The position numbers and the translations under genes are program-made. From contig NZ_JAPFRD010000002.1 in NCBI RefSeq assembly GCF_026183695.1, positions 525,559 through 589,558 on the forward strand: a stretch of DNA of 64,000 nt, given 5' to 3'. This DNA is from Alteromonas aquimaris (GTDB lineage: Bacteria > Pseudomonadota > Gammaproteobacteria > Enterobacterales > Alteromonadaceae). Position 1 is the stretch's first letter; each line of letters starts with the position of its first letter. The notes below the pieces were generated by a model, which ran no database searches, had not been told where the DNA came from, and saw only the letters and a list, made by a program, of their open reading frames with translations. Positions 55,758-64,000 of the stretch are shown here, one piece after another.

Positions 55758-58331
55758 ATGAGACTTGACAGATTTACCAGCAAATTTCAGCTTGCAATTT
55801 CTGACGCACAATCCTTGGCGTTGGGAAGGGATCATCAATTTATTGAACCTGTGCATTTAATGACAGCCATGCTGAACCAGCAAGGGGGCTCTGTCAGGCC
55901 ACTACTGGACCAGGCAAAAATAAACGTCAATGGATTTCGCTCAGCATTAAGCCAGGCTATCGAACGCATACCACGTGTTGAAGGCATTGGAGGCGATATC
56001 CAGCTCAGTAAAGACAGTGGAATGTTGCTCAATCTCTGCGACAAGATCGCTCAGCAACGCAAAGACGACTACATAACGTCGGAAATATTTGTGTTAGCTG
56101 CGCTTCAGGATAAAGGACGTCTGGGAGAAATTCTCAAGGAATTGGGAGCGACGAAAGAGAAAATTGAACAAGCCATAGATAGTATGCGTGGTGGACAAAA
56201 GGTAACCGATCCGAATGCAGAAGATGTGCGTCAAGCCTTAGAAAAATTTACCACCGATTTAACTGAACGCGCAGAGCAAGGCAAGTTGGACCCTGTAATT
56301 GGTAGAGACGAAGAAATACGGCGTACGGTGCAGGTATTACAAAGGCGCACTAAGAATAACCCTGTTCTAATTGGTGAGCCAGGTGTAGGCAAGACCGCCA
56401 TTGTGGAAGGACTGGCTCAGCGAATTATTAATGGAGAAGTCCCCGAAGGGTTGAAAAATAAGCGAGTGTTAGCGCTGGATATGGGGGCGCTGGTCGCTGG
56501 AGCAAAATATCGCGGTGAATTTGAAGAACGGCTTAAAGCGGTTCTTAATGAGCTGTCAAAGGAAGAAGGGCGTGTCATTCTATTCATAGACGAATTACAC
56601 ACTATGGTAGGTGCAGGGAAGGGGGATGGAGCAATGGATGCTGGCAACATGCTAAAACCTGCATTAGCGAGAGGCGAGCTGCATTGCGTTGGGGCCACGA
56701 CGCTAGATGAGTATCGTCAATATATCGAAAAGGATGCAGCCCTTGAGCGCCGTTTTCAGAAAGTGCTGGTTAACGAACCCTCTGTTGAAGATACCATCGC
56801 GATTTTACGTGGATTAAAAGAACGCTATGAACTGCATCATTCGGTAGATATTACCGATCCCGCGATTGTCGCCGCCGCCAGTTTGTCTCACCGTTATATT
56901 AGTGACAGGCAACTCCCTGACAAAGCGATAGATTTAATCGACGAAGCGGCGTCCAGTATCAGGTTACAAATTGATTCCAAACCAGAGGAAATGGATCGTT
57001 TGGAGCGCCGAATTATTCAACTAAAACTTGAAGAGCAAGCGCTGGCTAAAGAAACGGATGAAGCTAGTCATAAACGTCTTGAGATCATCGAACTTGAAAG
57101 AGAGCAGGCTGAAAACAAATATGCGGAGTTAGAAACGGTCTGGAAAGATGAAAAAGAAGCCATGCAGGGCACCCAGACGGTCAAATCAGAACTGGAACAG
57201 GCCAAGCTTGATCTTGAGATTGCCCGTCGCGCCTCTGACTTGAGCAGAATGTCAGAACTGCAGTATGGCAGAATTCCTGAACTTGAAATGAAGTTGGAAA
57301 AAGCCGCTGAAAATGAAACTCGCGAAACCAGTTTGTTAAAAAATAAAGTGACTGATGCTGAAATAGCCTACGTGCTTTCCAGATGGACCGGCATTCCAGT
57401 GGCCAAGATGCTGGAAGGTGAAAGAGAAAAGCTTTTGCGTATGGAGGAAGTCTTACACAAACGGGTTGTAGGGCAAAGCGAAGCGGTAAATGCGGTTTCA
57501 AATTCAATTCGACGTTCTCGGGCTGGACTTGCCGATCCAAACAGGCCGATAGGTTCCTTTCTTTTCCTTGGGCCTACGGGTGTGGGAAAAACGGAGCTTT
57601 GTAAAACCTTAGCGGGTTTTATGTTCGATACCGAAGAAGCCATGGTACGAATTGATATGTCGGAATTCATGGAAAAACATTCAGTAGCGCGGTTGGTGGG
57701 TGCACCGCCGGGATATGTTGGATATGAAGAGGGAGGATATTTGACCGAAGCGGTCAGACGGAAACCATATTCAGTCATCTTACTGGACGAGGTAGAGAAA
57801 GCGCACCCGGATGTGTTCAATATCTTACTGCAAGTGCTAGATGACGGTAGATTAACAGACGGGCAAGGGCGCACAGTAGATTTTAAAAATACGGTAGTGA
57901 TTATGACATCGAATTTAGGTTCTGATGTGATCCAGGACAAAAGTGATGATAGTCAGTACGAGGAAATGAAAGCCGCGGTGATGTCGGTGGTCAGCCAGCA
58001 CTTTAGACCGGAATTTATTAACCGTGTTGACGACATTGTGGTATTTCATCCATTGGGCAAAGAGCAAATTAAGTCTATCGCTAAAATTCAGTTGGCTTCA
58101 TTGCGAAATCGATTGGCAGAGAAAGGTTTTAAACTTGAACTTTCCGCGCAGGCCATGGATAAACTGGCAGAGGCTGGCTTTGATCCGGTGTTCGGTGCAC
58201 GTCCCTTGAAACGCGCCATTCAAACACAAATCGAGAACCCGCTTGCACACAAATTACTAGCTGGGGAAATTCTTCCAGATAGTACAATAAGAATAGATGC
58301 CGAGGACGATAGATTGGTTGTCGCCGTTTAA
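55758..58331 (+). CDS. clpB: ATP-dependent disaggregase ClpB
   Basis: A hexameric AAA+ chaperone that rescues aggregated proteins with DnaK. The 857-residue protein contains the N-domain, the first nucleotide site ([18 protein letters not shown]), the coiled-coil middle domain (about residues 400-525) and the second site ([17 protein letters not shown]). A heat-shock promoter lies upstream. A hairpin without a T-run follows at 58335. Confidence 0.97.
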   Translation: MRLDRFTSKFQLAISDAQSLALGRDHQFIEPVHLMTAMLNQQGGSVRPLLDQAKINVNGFRSALSQAIERIPRVEGIGGDIQLSKDSGMLLNLCDKIAQQRKDDYITSEIFVLAALQDKGRLGEILKELGATKEKIEQAIDSMRGGQKVTDPNAEDVRQALEKFTTDLTERAEQGKLDPVIGRDEEIRRTVQVLQRRTKNNPVLIGEPGVGKTAIVEGLAQRIINGEVPEGLKNKRVLALDMGALVAGAKYRGEFEERLKAVLNELSKEEGRVILFIDELHTMVGAGKGDGAMDAGNMLKPALARGELHCVGATTLDEYRQYIEKDAALERRFQKVLVNEPSVEDTIAILRGLKERYELHHSVDITDPAIVAAASLSHRYISDRQLPDKAIDLIDEAASSIRLQIDSKPEEMDRLERRIIQLKLEEQALAKETDEASHKRLEIIELEREQAENKYAELETVWKDEKEAMQGTQTVKSELEQAKLDLEIARRASDLSRMSELQYGRIPELEMKLEKAAENETRETSLLKNKVTDAEIAYVLSRWTGIPVAKMLEGEREKLLRMEEVLHKRVVGQSEAVNAVSNSIRRSRAGLADPNRPIGSFLFLGPTGVGKTELCKTLAGFMFDTEEAMVRIDMSEFMEKHSVARLVGAPPGYVGYEEGGYLTEAVRRKPYSVILLDEVEKAHPDVFNILLQVLDDGRLTDGQGRTVDFKNTVVIMTSNLGSDVIQDKSDDSQYEEMKAAVMSVVSQHFRPEFINRVDDIVVFHPLGKEQIKSIAKIQLASLRNRLAEKGFKLELSAQAMDKLAEAGFDPVFGARPLKRAIQTQIENPLAHKLLAGEILPDSTIRIDAEDDRLVVAV

Positions 58332-58334
58332 TAT

Positions 58335-58358
58335 TTGCAGCGGTAAAGGCCGCTGCAA
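58335..58358. terminator. Hairpin between clpB and the TPR gene
   Basis: TTGCAGCGG at 58335-58343 and CCGCTGCAA at 58350-58358 form a 9-bp perfect stem with a 6-base loop between the convergent genes. There is no T-run on either side, so termination may be weak or Rho-aided. Confidence 0.5.
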
Positions 58359-58372
58359 TTATGGAGCTGGAA

Positions 58373-61159
58373 TTATAGCAGCGAATTCTTGAGCGCTATT
58401 GCTTGGTCTTTTTCCGGAAAATTTTTATCGAACGTTTTGTTCTCTTCAAAAACAGCTAATGCCTCTTCTATGCGCCCTAGTTTAGCCAGTGTGTAAGCTA
58501 AATGGTAATGTAAGCTAGGACTAGAAGCGTTTAACGTATAGGACTGTCGCAACTTGTCCAATGCAGCTTTGTATTCTCCGGACAGTGCAAGTAGCCATCC
58601 TTTGGTATCAATAAGGGATGCGGAGTCAGGCGTAATCGAAAGAGCCCGGTCAATATAAGAATGGGCTTTTTCCAGGTCGCTCGTGGCGTATATATTGGCA
58701 AGGTTATTCAGCACAAAATGGCGGTTCGCTAACCCTTCCTCGTTTACTAAAGATTCGTAAAGCGGAGCGGCCTGCCCAAAGTCCCTATCAATATAATACA
58801 TGTCTGCAAGTAAGTGCTTAGCAAAGTGATTACCTGGCTGAGTTTTAATAAAACTATTCAGGTAGGTGGTCATCTCATCGCGAAGGTGGCCTTGCTGGGC
58901 CAACTCATACATCCTAATTACTGCTAAAGTAAATTGAGGGTCAGCCTTGTGTGCTGCTTTGTAGAATGAAAAAGCTTCAGGATAACGTTCTTTTTCCTGA
59001 TTCAGTTCTCCTTGAATGAGCAGCGAATTGGAGGTGTCTCCAAATACATCAACCACCTTTGCCACCTGAATTTCGGCTTTTTCAAGCTCACCCTGGTGTA
59101 TAAAAAACCGGGCTAATTCTAGGTGGGGAATAATACTTTCTTGCGCATATTCCACTGCTGAGATAAGTGACTTTTCGGCAGCTTCTTTGTCACCTGCTAG
59201 AATTTGAAGTTTGCTTAATTGGATAAGTTTTTGCGGCTGGGCCTGCCAATGTGCATAGACGATATCCAGTTGTTTTCTAGCGTCCACTTTTCTATCAAGT
59301 TCAATCAAAATTTCTGCTTTTCTCAGAACGTATGGTGCTGATAGCCTATCTATTCCTAGCAACTGATTTATTTCACCCAGGGCACTTCTATAATCTTTTT
59401 GTTGTAGATAAATGGACACTAGCAGTTCGCGGGGGCGGACATCATTCTTGCTGATCGATTTTGCAGACACCAAATGTTCTATAGCTTGTTCAGGCCGATT
59501 CTGAATCATGTGTAGCTGCCCAGCTAATAGAAGAACTGATATATTTTTTTTATCTAGCTCTAACGCTTTTTTAATACTCGCGTTGGCCTTTTCAATATCA
59601 TCATTTGCAAAAGCAATCCGTGCTTTCGCAATGACAGCGCCGAGCATGTCAGGTTCTTGACTTAACACATTTTTTATTATGTTACTCGCTTGGTCGAATT
59701 TCCCTAGTCGCATAAGCACTTCTGCAAACAATACCTGATAGCTCGTGTTATTTGGCTCAATTTCAGCGAGCTTCTTAGCATAGGTAAGTGCGTCGTCAAA
59801 TGCTTCCTGTTGACTTAGTAGCACCGTTTTTAACTGTAATACTTCCTCTGTTTCTGAATTAGCCAATGTGGTGTTCAACACCTTTAGTGCTTGCTCACGT
59901 TCTCCCTTATTTAGAAGGATTTTGGCGCGTAATAGGGTGATCTCTGGTGCGTCAGGAAAGTTAGCAACAATAGCCGGCATTAGCTGCTCACACTTAAACC
60001 GCCTGTGAATTGTAAGATAAAATTCACATGCCAGACTCGCGACCTGAATATTTTGTACTACAAGATTTTCATGTTTTTCCAAAATTTTCCGCGCGTCTTT
60101 AACATAGCCCACGCGCAGCAATGAATCTATTAACATACCTAGCAACTCAGGCGTTGCGTCACGACCTGACAGGTATCGCGAAAGCGAGGTGCTCGCTAAA
60201 TCATAATTGCCATTAATATAAGCCACGACTCCGGCTATTAGACTCAATTCTAACTTTTCATTGAGCTGTTGGTCAGTTAACAGACTGAGCTGTTCACTTA
60301 ACTCAGTCAGAATTTTATCGGCCTCTAAGTGATTCTCGGTAAGAGCAAGAATACGCGCTTTCAACAGCTTATTTTGGATATCACCAGGCGTTTCTTGTTC
60401 TATTTTTTTTACCAGTTCAGTCGCTTCAGAATATTTGCCACGTTGGACTAGGGCACTTGCCAACGCTCGCATAACAGACGGGTTATCAGGTGCAATAGTA
60501 TAGGCATGACGATATAGCTCCATCCCTTTGTCGTACTCATCACGCTTTTCATTTAATTTCGCCAAAACTAAAAGCATGTCAGGATCCCGTGCCCTAATTT
60601 GTTTGGCTTGTGTCAGCAGCTGCTCTGCTTCGCTTAATCGATTTTCGTCCAAATACAATGTTGCGAGACTGGTAAGTAAAGCAACGGAACTATCGAACAT
60701 AGATAAATGTTTTTCGTATAAAGCAATGGCTTTTTCTCTTGCGTTTTCTCGAAGATATGCTGTTCCTGCTACTAATACAATCGCTAGCTTGGTGTCCCGT
60801 TGCAAATCACGTTTACGCAACAATTTGTAAATTTTATCGTAGCTGCCAGAAAATAGGTAAGCGCGAGCAAGAGGTCCTAACACCAGGTTTTCATCTGCAC
60901 CGGCCTCCAACACTTCTTCAAACTCAACTATCGCATCACGGACATGACCATCGATAAGTAATATACGCCCCATTAGTAGCTTAGAGGGAAGATGTGCGGG
61001 GTCTTCTTGAAGCACATTTTTTAACAGTATATAGGCCTCTTGCACTTCACCTTCATTAAAAGCGAGTAACGCTTTGTCGTACGAATCCGCCATCGTTGCC
61101 TTTACGTTTGATATCAACAACGCGGTAGTAAAAAATAGAACAGAGAGGGCCTTTTTCAC
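58373..61159 (-). CDS. prsT: TPR-repeat protein of the PEP-CTERM system (PrsT-like)
   Basis: A 928-residue protein made almost wholly of tetratricopeptide repeats, beginning DSYDKALLAFNEGEVQEAYILLKNVLQEDPAHLPSKLLMGRILL. It starts with GTG 61159 after AGGAG. The N-terminal signal (MKKALSVLFFTTALLISNVKATMA) has no lipobox Cys, unlike the lipoprotein form of PrsT. PrsT proteins accompany the exosortase/PEP-CTERM pathway, often with extracellular polysaccharide genes; here its likely partner is the PEP-CTERM-like gene at 61813, with no exosortase gene in view. Confidence 0.75.
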   Translation of the reverse strand: MKKALSVLFFTTALLISNVKATMADSYDKALLAFNEGEVQEAYILLKNVLQEDPAHLPSKLLMGRILLIDGHVRDAIVEFEEVLEAGADENLVLGPLARAYLFSGSYDKIYKLLRKRDLQRDTKLAIVLVAGTAYLRENAREKAIALYEKHLSMFDSSVALLTSLATLYLDENRLSEAEQLLTQAKQIRARDPDMLLVLAKLNEKRDEYDKGMELYRHAYTIAPDNPSVMRALASALVQRGKYSEATELVKKIEQETPGDIQNKLLKARILALTENHLEADKILTELSEQLSLLTDQQLNEKLELSLIAGVVAYINGNYDLASTSLSRYLSGRDATPELLGMLIDSLLRVGYVKDARKILEKHENLVVQNIQVASLACEFYLTIHRRFKCEQLMPAIVANFPDAPEITLLRAKILLNKGEREQALKVLNTTLANSETEEVLQLKTVLLSQQEAFDDALTYAKKLAEIEPNNTSYQVLFAEVLMRLGKFDQASNIIKNVLSQEPDMLGAVIAKARIAFANDDIEKANASIKKALELDKKNISVLLLAGQLHMIQNRPEQAIEHLVSAKSISKNDVRPRELLVSIYLQQKDYRSALGEINQLLGIDRLSAPYVLRKAEILIELDRKVDARKQLDIVYAHWQAQPQKLIQLSKLQILAGDKEAAEKSLISAVEYAQESIIPHLELARFFIHQGELEKAEIQVAKVVDVFGDTSNSLLIQGELNQEKERYPEAFSFYKAAHKADPQFTLAVIRMYELAQQGHLRDEMTTYLNSFIKTQPGNHFAKHLLADMYYIDRDFGQAAPLYESLVNEEGLANRHFVLNNLANIYATSDLEKAHSYIDRALSITPDSASLIDTKGWLLALSGEYKAALDKLRQSYTLNASSPSLHYHLAYTLAKLGRIEEALAVFEENKTFDKNFPEKDQAIALKNSLL

Positions 61160-61812
61160 ATTAACTCCTAATGTTAGGCTTAAACCAATGGTATGCAGTG
61201 TAATGAAGTTATAGAAAAGAAAAAAGCCCAGTCAAAACAAGCGCTTTAGTGAGGGTGGCGAGCATTTTTCAAATTGCGTATTTACTTTACATCAGATCCG
61301 CACGAACACATGCCACTTATGCATCTCTAACTATGGATAGGATACCGCTTACGGGCCTACTTTTATAGGGGTGAACGATACCATGATATAACTCACCTGC
61401 TATCTTCACACTTGCACAACCAGTCAGACTTAACCCTTCACGATACACTCTAATGCATTAATAAGTAGATTGTGGTGCTTAACCCGACAACGCCAACCAC
61501 TCTAATATATGTTTGCAAACCTTCCAGAACAGACGTCAGCAGAATGGGTAACGTATCAACAAAGCGTGAGCCTTTCCGTGTCGTAAAAATGGGGAATGCT
61601 ATGATTCAGTATTTAGGTTTGCTCCTTAACCTCGCTATGCGCCGTTAGCTTGGATTCACACGGATAAAGAAAGAGAAAGGGTTACCTGAAAGGAAAAAAG
61701 CAACAGGTATGAAAAGCATTCTCAATCTTGCAAGTATACCGCTTTTACAGCTTATATAGGTGGCAGCCAGCCAGACTTATAATTTCGAAGCTACCGTGGC
61801 GGACCTGATGGG
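61160..61812. other. 653-base gene-free region
   Basis: No open frame longer than about 60 codons, no RNA gene and no clear repeat is seen. It separates the TPR gene from the PEP-CTERM-like gene, which both run on the minus strand, and should hold the promoter of the TPR gene near its left end. I see no recognised sigma-54 or other box. Confidence 0.4.
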
Positions 61813-62541
61813 CTACCTATCGCGTCTTCGATAAACAAACATCGCTATTAGTCCGGCCATTAAGACGCCTGTTGCGGGGGCGCTGACCTCACCCGTAGGT
61901 TCTTTGCTATGCGTAGTTAACGATAACAACTTAAAGCCGTCATTCCCTCCGGCTGCTCCTGAAGTTGTACCAAATACCGAGTTGTAGGCACCGACTAACC
62001 AGTACTTAGCTTCTGTAGTGATCCCAGTTTGTTGTGTCGAACCCACTGATACATTCGCTAGGCTTAGCGAAAATGTTGCAAGCGACACAACTTCACTCCA
62101 CGTTTTTCCGTGCAATGATGGCAGGGAGTCAAAGCCAGCCATCGAAATATCCGATTGTCCAGTCTGATAGTCGAACCCCCAACCAAGATTCAACCCTGTA
62201 AGCGAGACCGCTTGGTCAAATGAAAATAATAACATATCACTATTGGTAACGTTGTCGATCGTATGTTCATACCACTCTACATCGTCGCGGTTATAGGCAA
62301 GCAAACCATGTTCGTTATTGGCTACTATGCCATTTTGAATTTTACCTTTTTTATTCGTGTCAGCCCACGCAGAAATCTCTACATTCTGCCCCCTTTGGCT
62401 TATGTTTATTGAGTTTCCCCAATTCTTACCAGAGTAATCCAGCGAATCATTAAAATTCCACGTAGTATCTTCGGCGCTCGCGGTATATACGCTACCTAAA
62501 CAAAGGGCACACAATACAAATATTCGTTTACCCAACTTCAT
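61813..62541 (-). CDS. PEP-CTERM-like sorted surface protein
   Basis: A 242-residue exported protein from the ATG at 62541, which has GAGGAG upstream. A signal peptide (MKLGKRIFVLCALCLGSVYTASA) precedes a beta-rich body (TTWNFNDSLDYSGKNWGNSINI) with no Cys. The C-terminus is the sorting type: SAPAT, a hydrophobic helix (GVLMAGLIAMFVY) and a basic tail RRRDR. This is a variant of the PEP motif, with Ala in place of the first PEP residues, found in some marine Gammaproteobacteria. It is probably cleaved and anchored by an exosortase encoded elsewhere. Confidence 0.72.
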   Translation of the reverse strand: MKLGKRIFVLCALCLGSVYTASAEDTTWNFNDSLDYSGKNWGNSINISQRGQNVEISAWADTNKKGKIQNGIVANNEHGLLAYNRDDVEWYEHTIDNVTNSDMLLFSFDQAVSLTGLNLGWGFDYQTGQSDISMAGFDSLPSLHGKTWSEVVSLATFSLSLANVSVGSTQQTGITTEAKYWLVGAYNSVFGTTSGAAGGNDGFKLLSLTTHSKEPTGEVSAPATGVLMAGLIAMFVYRRRDR

Positions 62542-62793
62542 GATAAGCTCCTCAGCCACCTTTTCTATCTTAACAGTCTGATTTAACATGGAAATCTCCA
62601 GCAAAGAGATTGCTTACAGAATGTTTTCTCCATTTAACTTGGTAAAATTTTATCAAATACACCAATCTGTATCGTATACCTGTGCTTATAAATGTATTAC
62701 GTTTGATAACTAACTTGCTTTTTGGTCAGGCAACTGTTTAAAACCAGCAGCTTATGAAATAATGCCGCCAAAATATTCTGAGACAGAGGATTT

Positions 62794-63642
62794 ATGCCTG
62801 AAAATAAACGCAAAGGAATTTACCTTTTACCCAACCTTCTAACGACAGCCGGACTGTTTTCTGGGTTCTTTGCAGTTGTTTCATCAATGAATGGTCGTTT
62901 TGAAGCTGCCGCAATTGCTATATTCGTCGCGATGATTTTTGATGGATTAGATGGACGAGTAGCTCGCATTACAAATACACAGAGCGACTTTGGCGCTGAA
63001 TATGATTCTATGGCGGATATGGTCTCGTTTGGTGTTGCGCCAGCCTTAGTGGCATATAATTGGGGTTTAAGCGGGCTTGGCAAATTGGGGTGGTTAGCTG
63101 CATTCATTTATGTCGCTGGTGCAGCTTTACGCTTAGCACGTTTCAATACTCAGATCGGCATAGCTGATAAAAGATTTTTTCAAGGACTAGCCAGTCCAGC
63201 ATCTGCAGCACTAGTGGCTGGTTTAGTGTGGGTAGGTGTCGAATACGGTGTGGATGGAGATGATTACGGTTTTGTCGTAGCAATCGTGACCGGCTTAGCG
63301 GGTTTATTGATGGTGAGCAACTTTAAATACAATTCCTTCAAAGAAGTTAACTGGCACGGTAAGGTCCCTTTCGTAGCCATTCTTATTGTAATGTTGGTTT
63401 TCGTTGTTGTAGCAACTGAACCTGCGTTGGTGCTATTTATCGTTTTTGCTCTTTACGCACTAGCGGGGCCGATCAATACGTTTAGAACAGTAGATAAAGT
63501 TACCTTAGAAGATGTCGTTGGCGATCATGAAGAAGATGCTGACTTTAAAGAAACCGAAAAGGAAGGAAAGGTTTCTTCGGAATTTGATTCTGGAAACCCG
63601 ACTCCTACAGATGCCAATCAGGGTGATAAAAAAGAAATTTAA
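62794..63642 (+). CDS. pssA: CDP-diacylglycerol-serine O-phosphatidyltransferase
   Basis: Makes phosphatidylserine for phosphatidylethanolamine. A 282-residue membrane protein of the CDP-alcohol phosphotransferase type, not the E. coli soluble type. The signature DGLDGRVARITNTQSDFGAEYDSMAD is complete, and eight membrane helices are likely. A 45-residue acidic C-terminal tail (HEEDADFKETEKEGKV...) extends past the core. It lies upstream of an rRNA operon. Confidence 0.93.
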   Translation: MPENKRKGIYLLPNLLTTAGLFSGFFAVVSSMNGRFEAAAIAIFVAMIFDGLDGRVARITNTQSDFGAEYDSMADMVSFGVAPALVAYNWGLSGLGKLGWLAAFIYVAGAALRLARFNTQIGIADKRFFQGLASPASAALVAGLVWVGVEYGVDGDDYGFVVAIVTGLAGLLMVSNFKYNSFKEVNWHGKVPFVAILIVMLVFVVVATEPALVLFIVFALYALAGPINTFRTVDKVTLEDVVGDHEEDADFKETEKEGKVSSEFDSGNPTPTDANQGDKKEI

Positions 63643-63661
63643 AAATATTTTTAAAAAGAGG

Positions 63662-63689
63662 TTGACGATCAATTTTATCTGCGTAAAAT
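63662..63689 (+). promoter_or_regulatory. rRNA operon promoter P1 (candidate)
   Basis: TTGACG at 63662-63667 and TAAAAT at 63684-63689 are 16 bp apart, followed by a GC-rich discriminator (GCGCGCCTCC), typical of stringently controlled rRNA promoters. Confidence 0.75.
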
Positions 63690-63779
63690 GCGCGCCTCCT
63701 CAGACAGGAACGAATAAGATGTTCTGGATTTGAGAAGGTCAATCTTGAAAGAATTTTTAAAAAAACTTTCAAAAAATGG

Positions 63780-63807
63780 TTGACAAAAATAAGATGCAAA
63801 GTATCAT
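63780..63807 (+). promoter_or_regulatory. rRNA operon promoter P2 (candidate)
   Basis: TTGACA at 63780-63785 and TATCAT at 63802-63807 are 16 bp apart, about 118 bases after P1. Preceded by A/T-rich runs that may act as an UP element. Confidence 0.75.
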
Positions 63808-63898
63808 ACGCATCCCGCTTGAGACAAGGTCTTGAGTGAAAATTTGAAGGGTAAAATAAAGCCTTTCTAGCGCAGGAAAGCCAAGAGCTGAAAAGCGT

Positions 63899-63921
63899 GC
63901 TAATCGGCAAGTCCGATTAGC
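63899..63921 (+). promoter_or_regulatory. boxB-like stem of the rRNA antitermination leader
   Basis: GCTAATCGG at 63899-63907 pairs perfectly with CCGATTAGC at 63913-63921 over loop CAAGT, just before boxA. This is the position of boxB in rRNA leaders. Confidence 0.7.
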
Positions 63922-63925
63922 AAAA

Positions 63926-63937
63926 CGTTCTTTAACA
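63926..63937 (+). promoter_or_regulatory. boxA of the rRNA antitermination leader
   Basis: CGTTCTTTAACA matches the E. coli boxA (TGCTCTTTAACA) at 10 of 12 positions. It is the binding site for NusB-NusE, encoded in part by the nusB gene at 39188. Confidence 0.8.
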
Positions 63938-64000
63938 ATTTATAACAAGACAATCTGTGTGGGCACTCGTTAAGAGTGTCAACCGACGATTCATATATAT

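Larger units (their letters stand above)
63808..64000 (+). other. rRNA operon leader (16S rRNA upstream region)
   Basis: The leader that follows promoters P1 and P2. It contains a boxB-like stem (63899-63921) and boxA (63926-63937), then the conserved GACAATCTGTGTGGGCACTCG of gammaproteobacterial 16S leaders. The 16S rRNA gene should start shortly after the window end. Confidence 0.85.

Noticed and set aside
57368..57940. 190-codon open frame antisense to clpB
   Set aside because: ClpB is complete and conserved here; the antisense frame is an effect of codon bias.
58373..61159. Lipoprotein signal of the PrsT-like protein
   Set aside because: The signal peptide has no Cys in its first 30 residues, so it is not a lipoprotein although the family name implies one.
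63605..63910. 101-codon minus-strand frame over the rRNA leader
   Set aside because: It runs through promoter boxes and the boxB stem, and overlaps the 3' end of pssA; not a gene.

Overview
The window reads as a chromosomal core segment of a marine gammaproteobacterium, most likely of the Alteromonadales (Alteromonas/Salinimonas/Aestuariibacter-like). The reasons are a sodium-type PomAB flagellar stator, a type IV pilus minor-pilin locus, the sigma-E block nadB|rpoE-rseA-rseB-rseC followed by lepA-lepB-rnc-era, a RibBX-type riboflavin gene, a PrsT/PEP-CTERM pair and moderate GC. I see no prophage, insertion sequence, CRISPR array or tRNA.

Layout. 1-5485: the 3' part of pilY1, a pilE-type pilin, and a scrambled set of minor prepilins on alternating strands. 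5718-10155: nadE-glnB, slyD, ygfZ divergent from sdhE-ygfX and a MaoC-like gene. 10424-13244: an isolated GH13 lipoprotein and an orphan periplasmic binding protein. 13268-17957: nadB divergent from rpoE-rseABC, with a good sigma-E autoregulatory promoter. 18241-23999: lepA-lepB-rnc-era, then pdxH and yjjV where recO-pdxJ often lie. 23957-32538: smp|serB, radA and ettA in an E. coli-like order, but with two PilZ-domain genes and a tiny acidic gene in place of nadR. 32738-41148: lpxD, glyA, then nrdR-ribD-ribE-ribBX-ribH-nusB-thiL-pgpA. 41317-44385: xseB-ispA-dxs on the minus strand. 44682-46391: pomA-pomB behind a sigma-28-like promoter. 46392-52957: an RpoE/ChrR-type oxidative-stress module. 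It contains a CFA-like methyltransferase, DUF1365, FAD oxidoreductase, SDR and SnoaL-like operon, a divergent LON-domain gene, an ECF sigma factor and its ChrR-like zinc anti-sigma factor. 53013-58331: bamD, rluD-pgeF, and clpB with a heat-shock promoter. 58373-62541: a 928-residue TPR protein of the PrsT type and a PEP-CTERM-like surface protein. 62794-64000: pssA, then the promoters and antitermination leader of an rRNA operon whose 16S gene should begin just past the window.

How the parts relate. Envelope stress (RpoE/RseABC, BamD, LepB) and singlet-oxygen or lipid stress (ECF/ChrR and the fatty-acid-modifying operon) are the two main regulatory themes. The ECF/ChrR module is the most interesting part. 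The ChrR homologue keeps all four zinc ligands of the sigma-binding domain, but three of the four metal ligands of its C-terminal cupin are replaced. The target operon and the LON-domain gene share an intergenic region with two matching ECF-type promoter candidates, each with exactly 18 bp between the boxes. Other points of note are the rearranged minor-pilin locus, a prepilin with Gln in place of Glu5, the RibBX variant, the PilZ genes around radA, and several near-perfect inverted repeats in front of genes.
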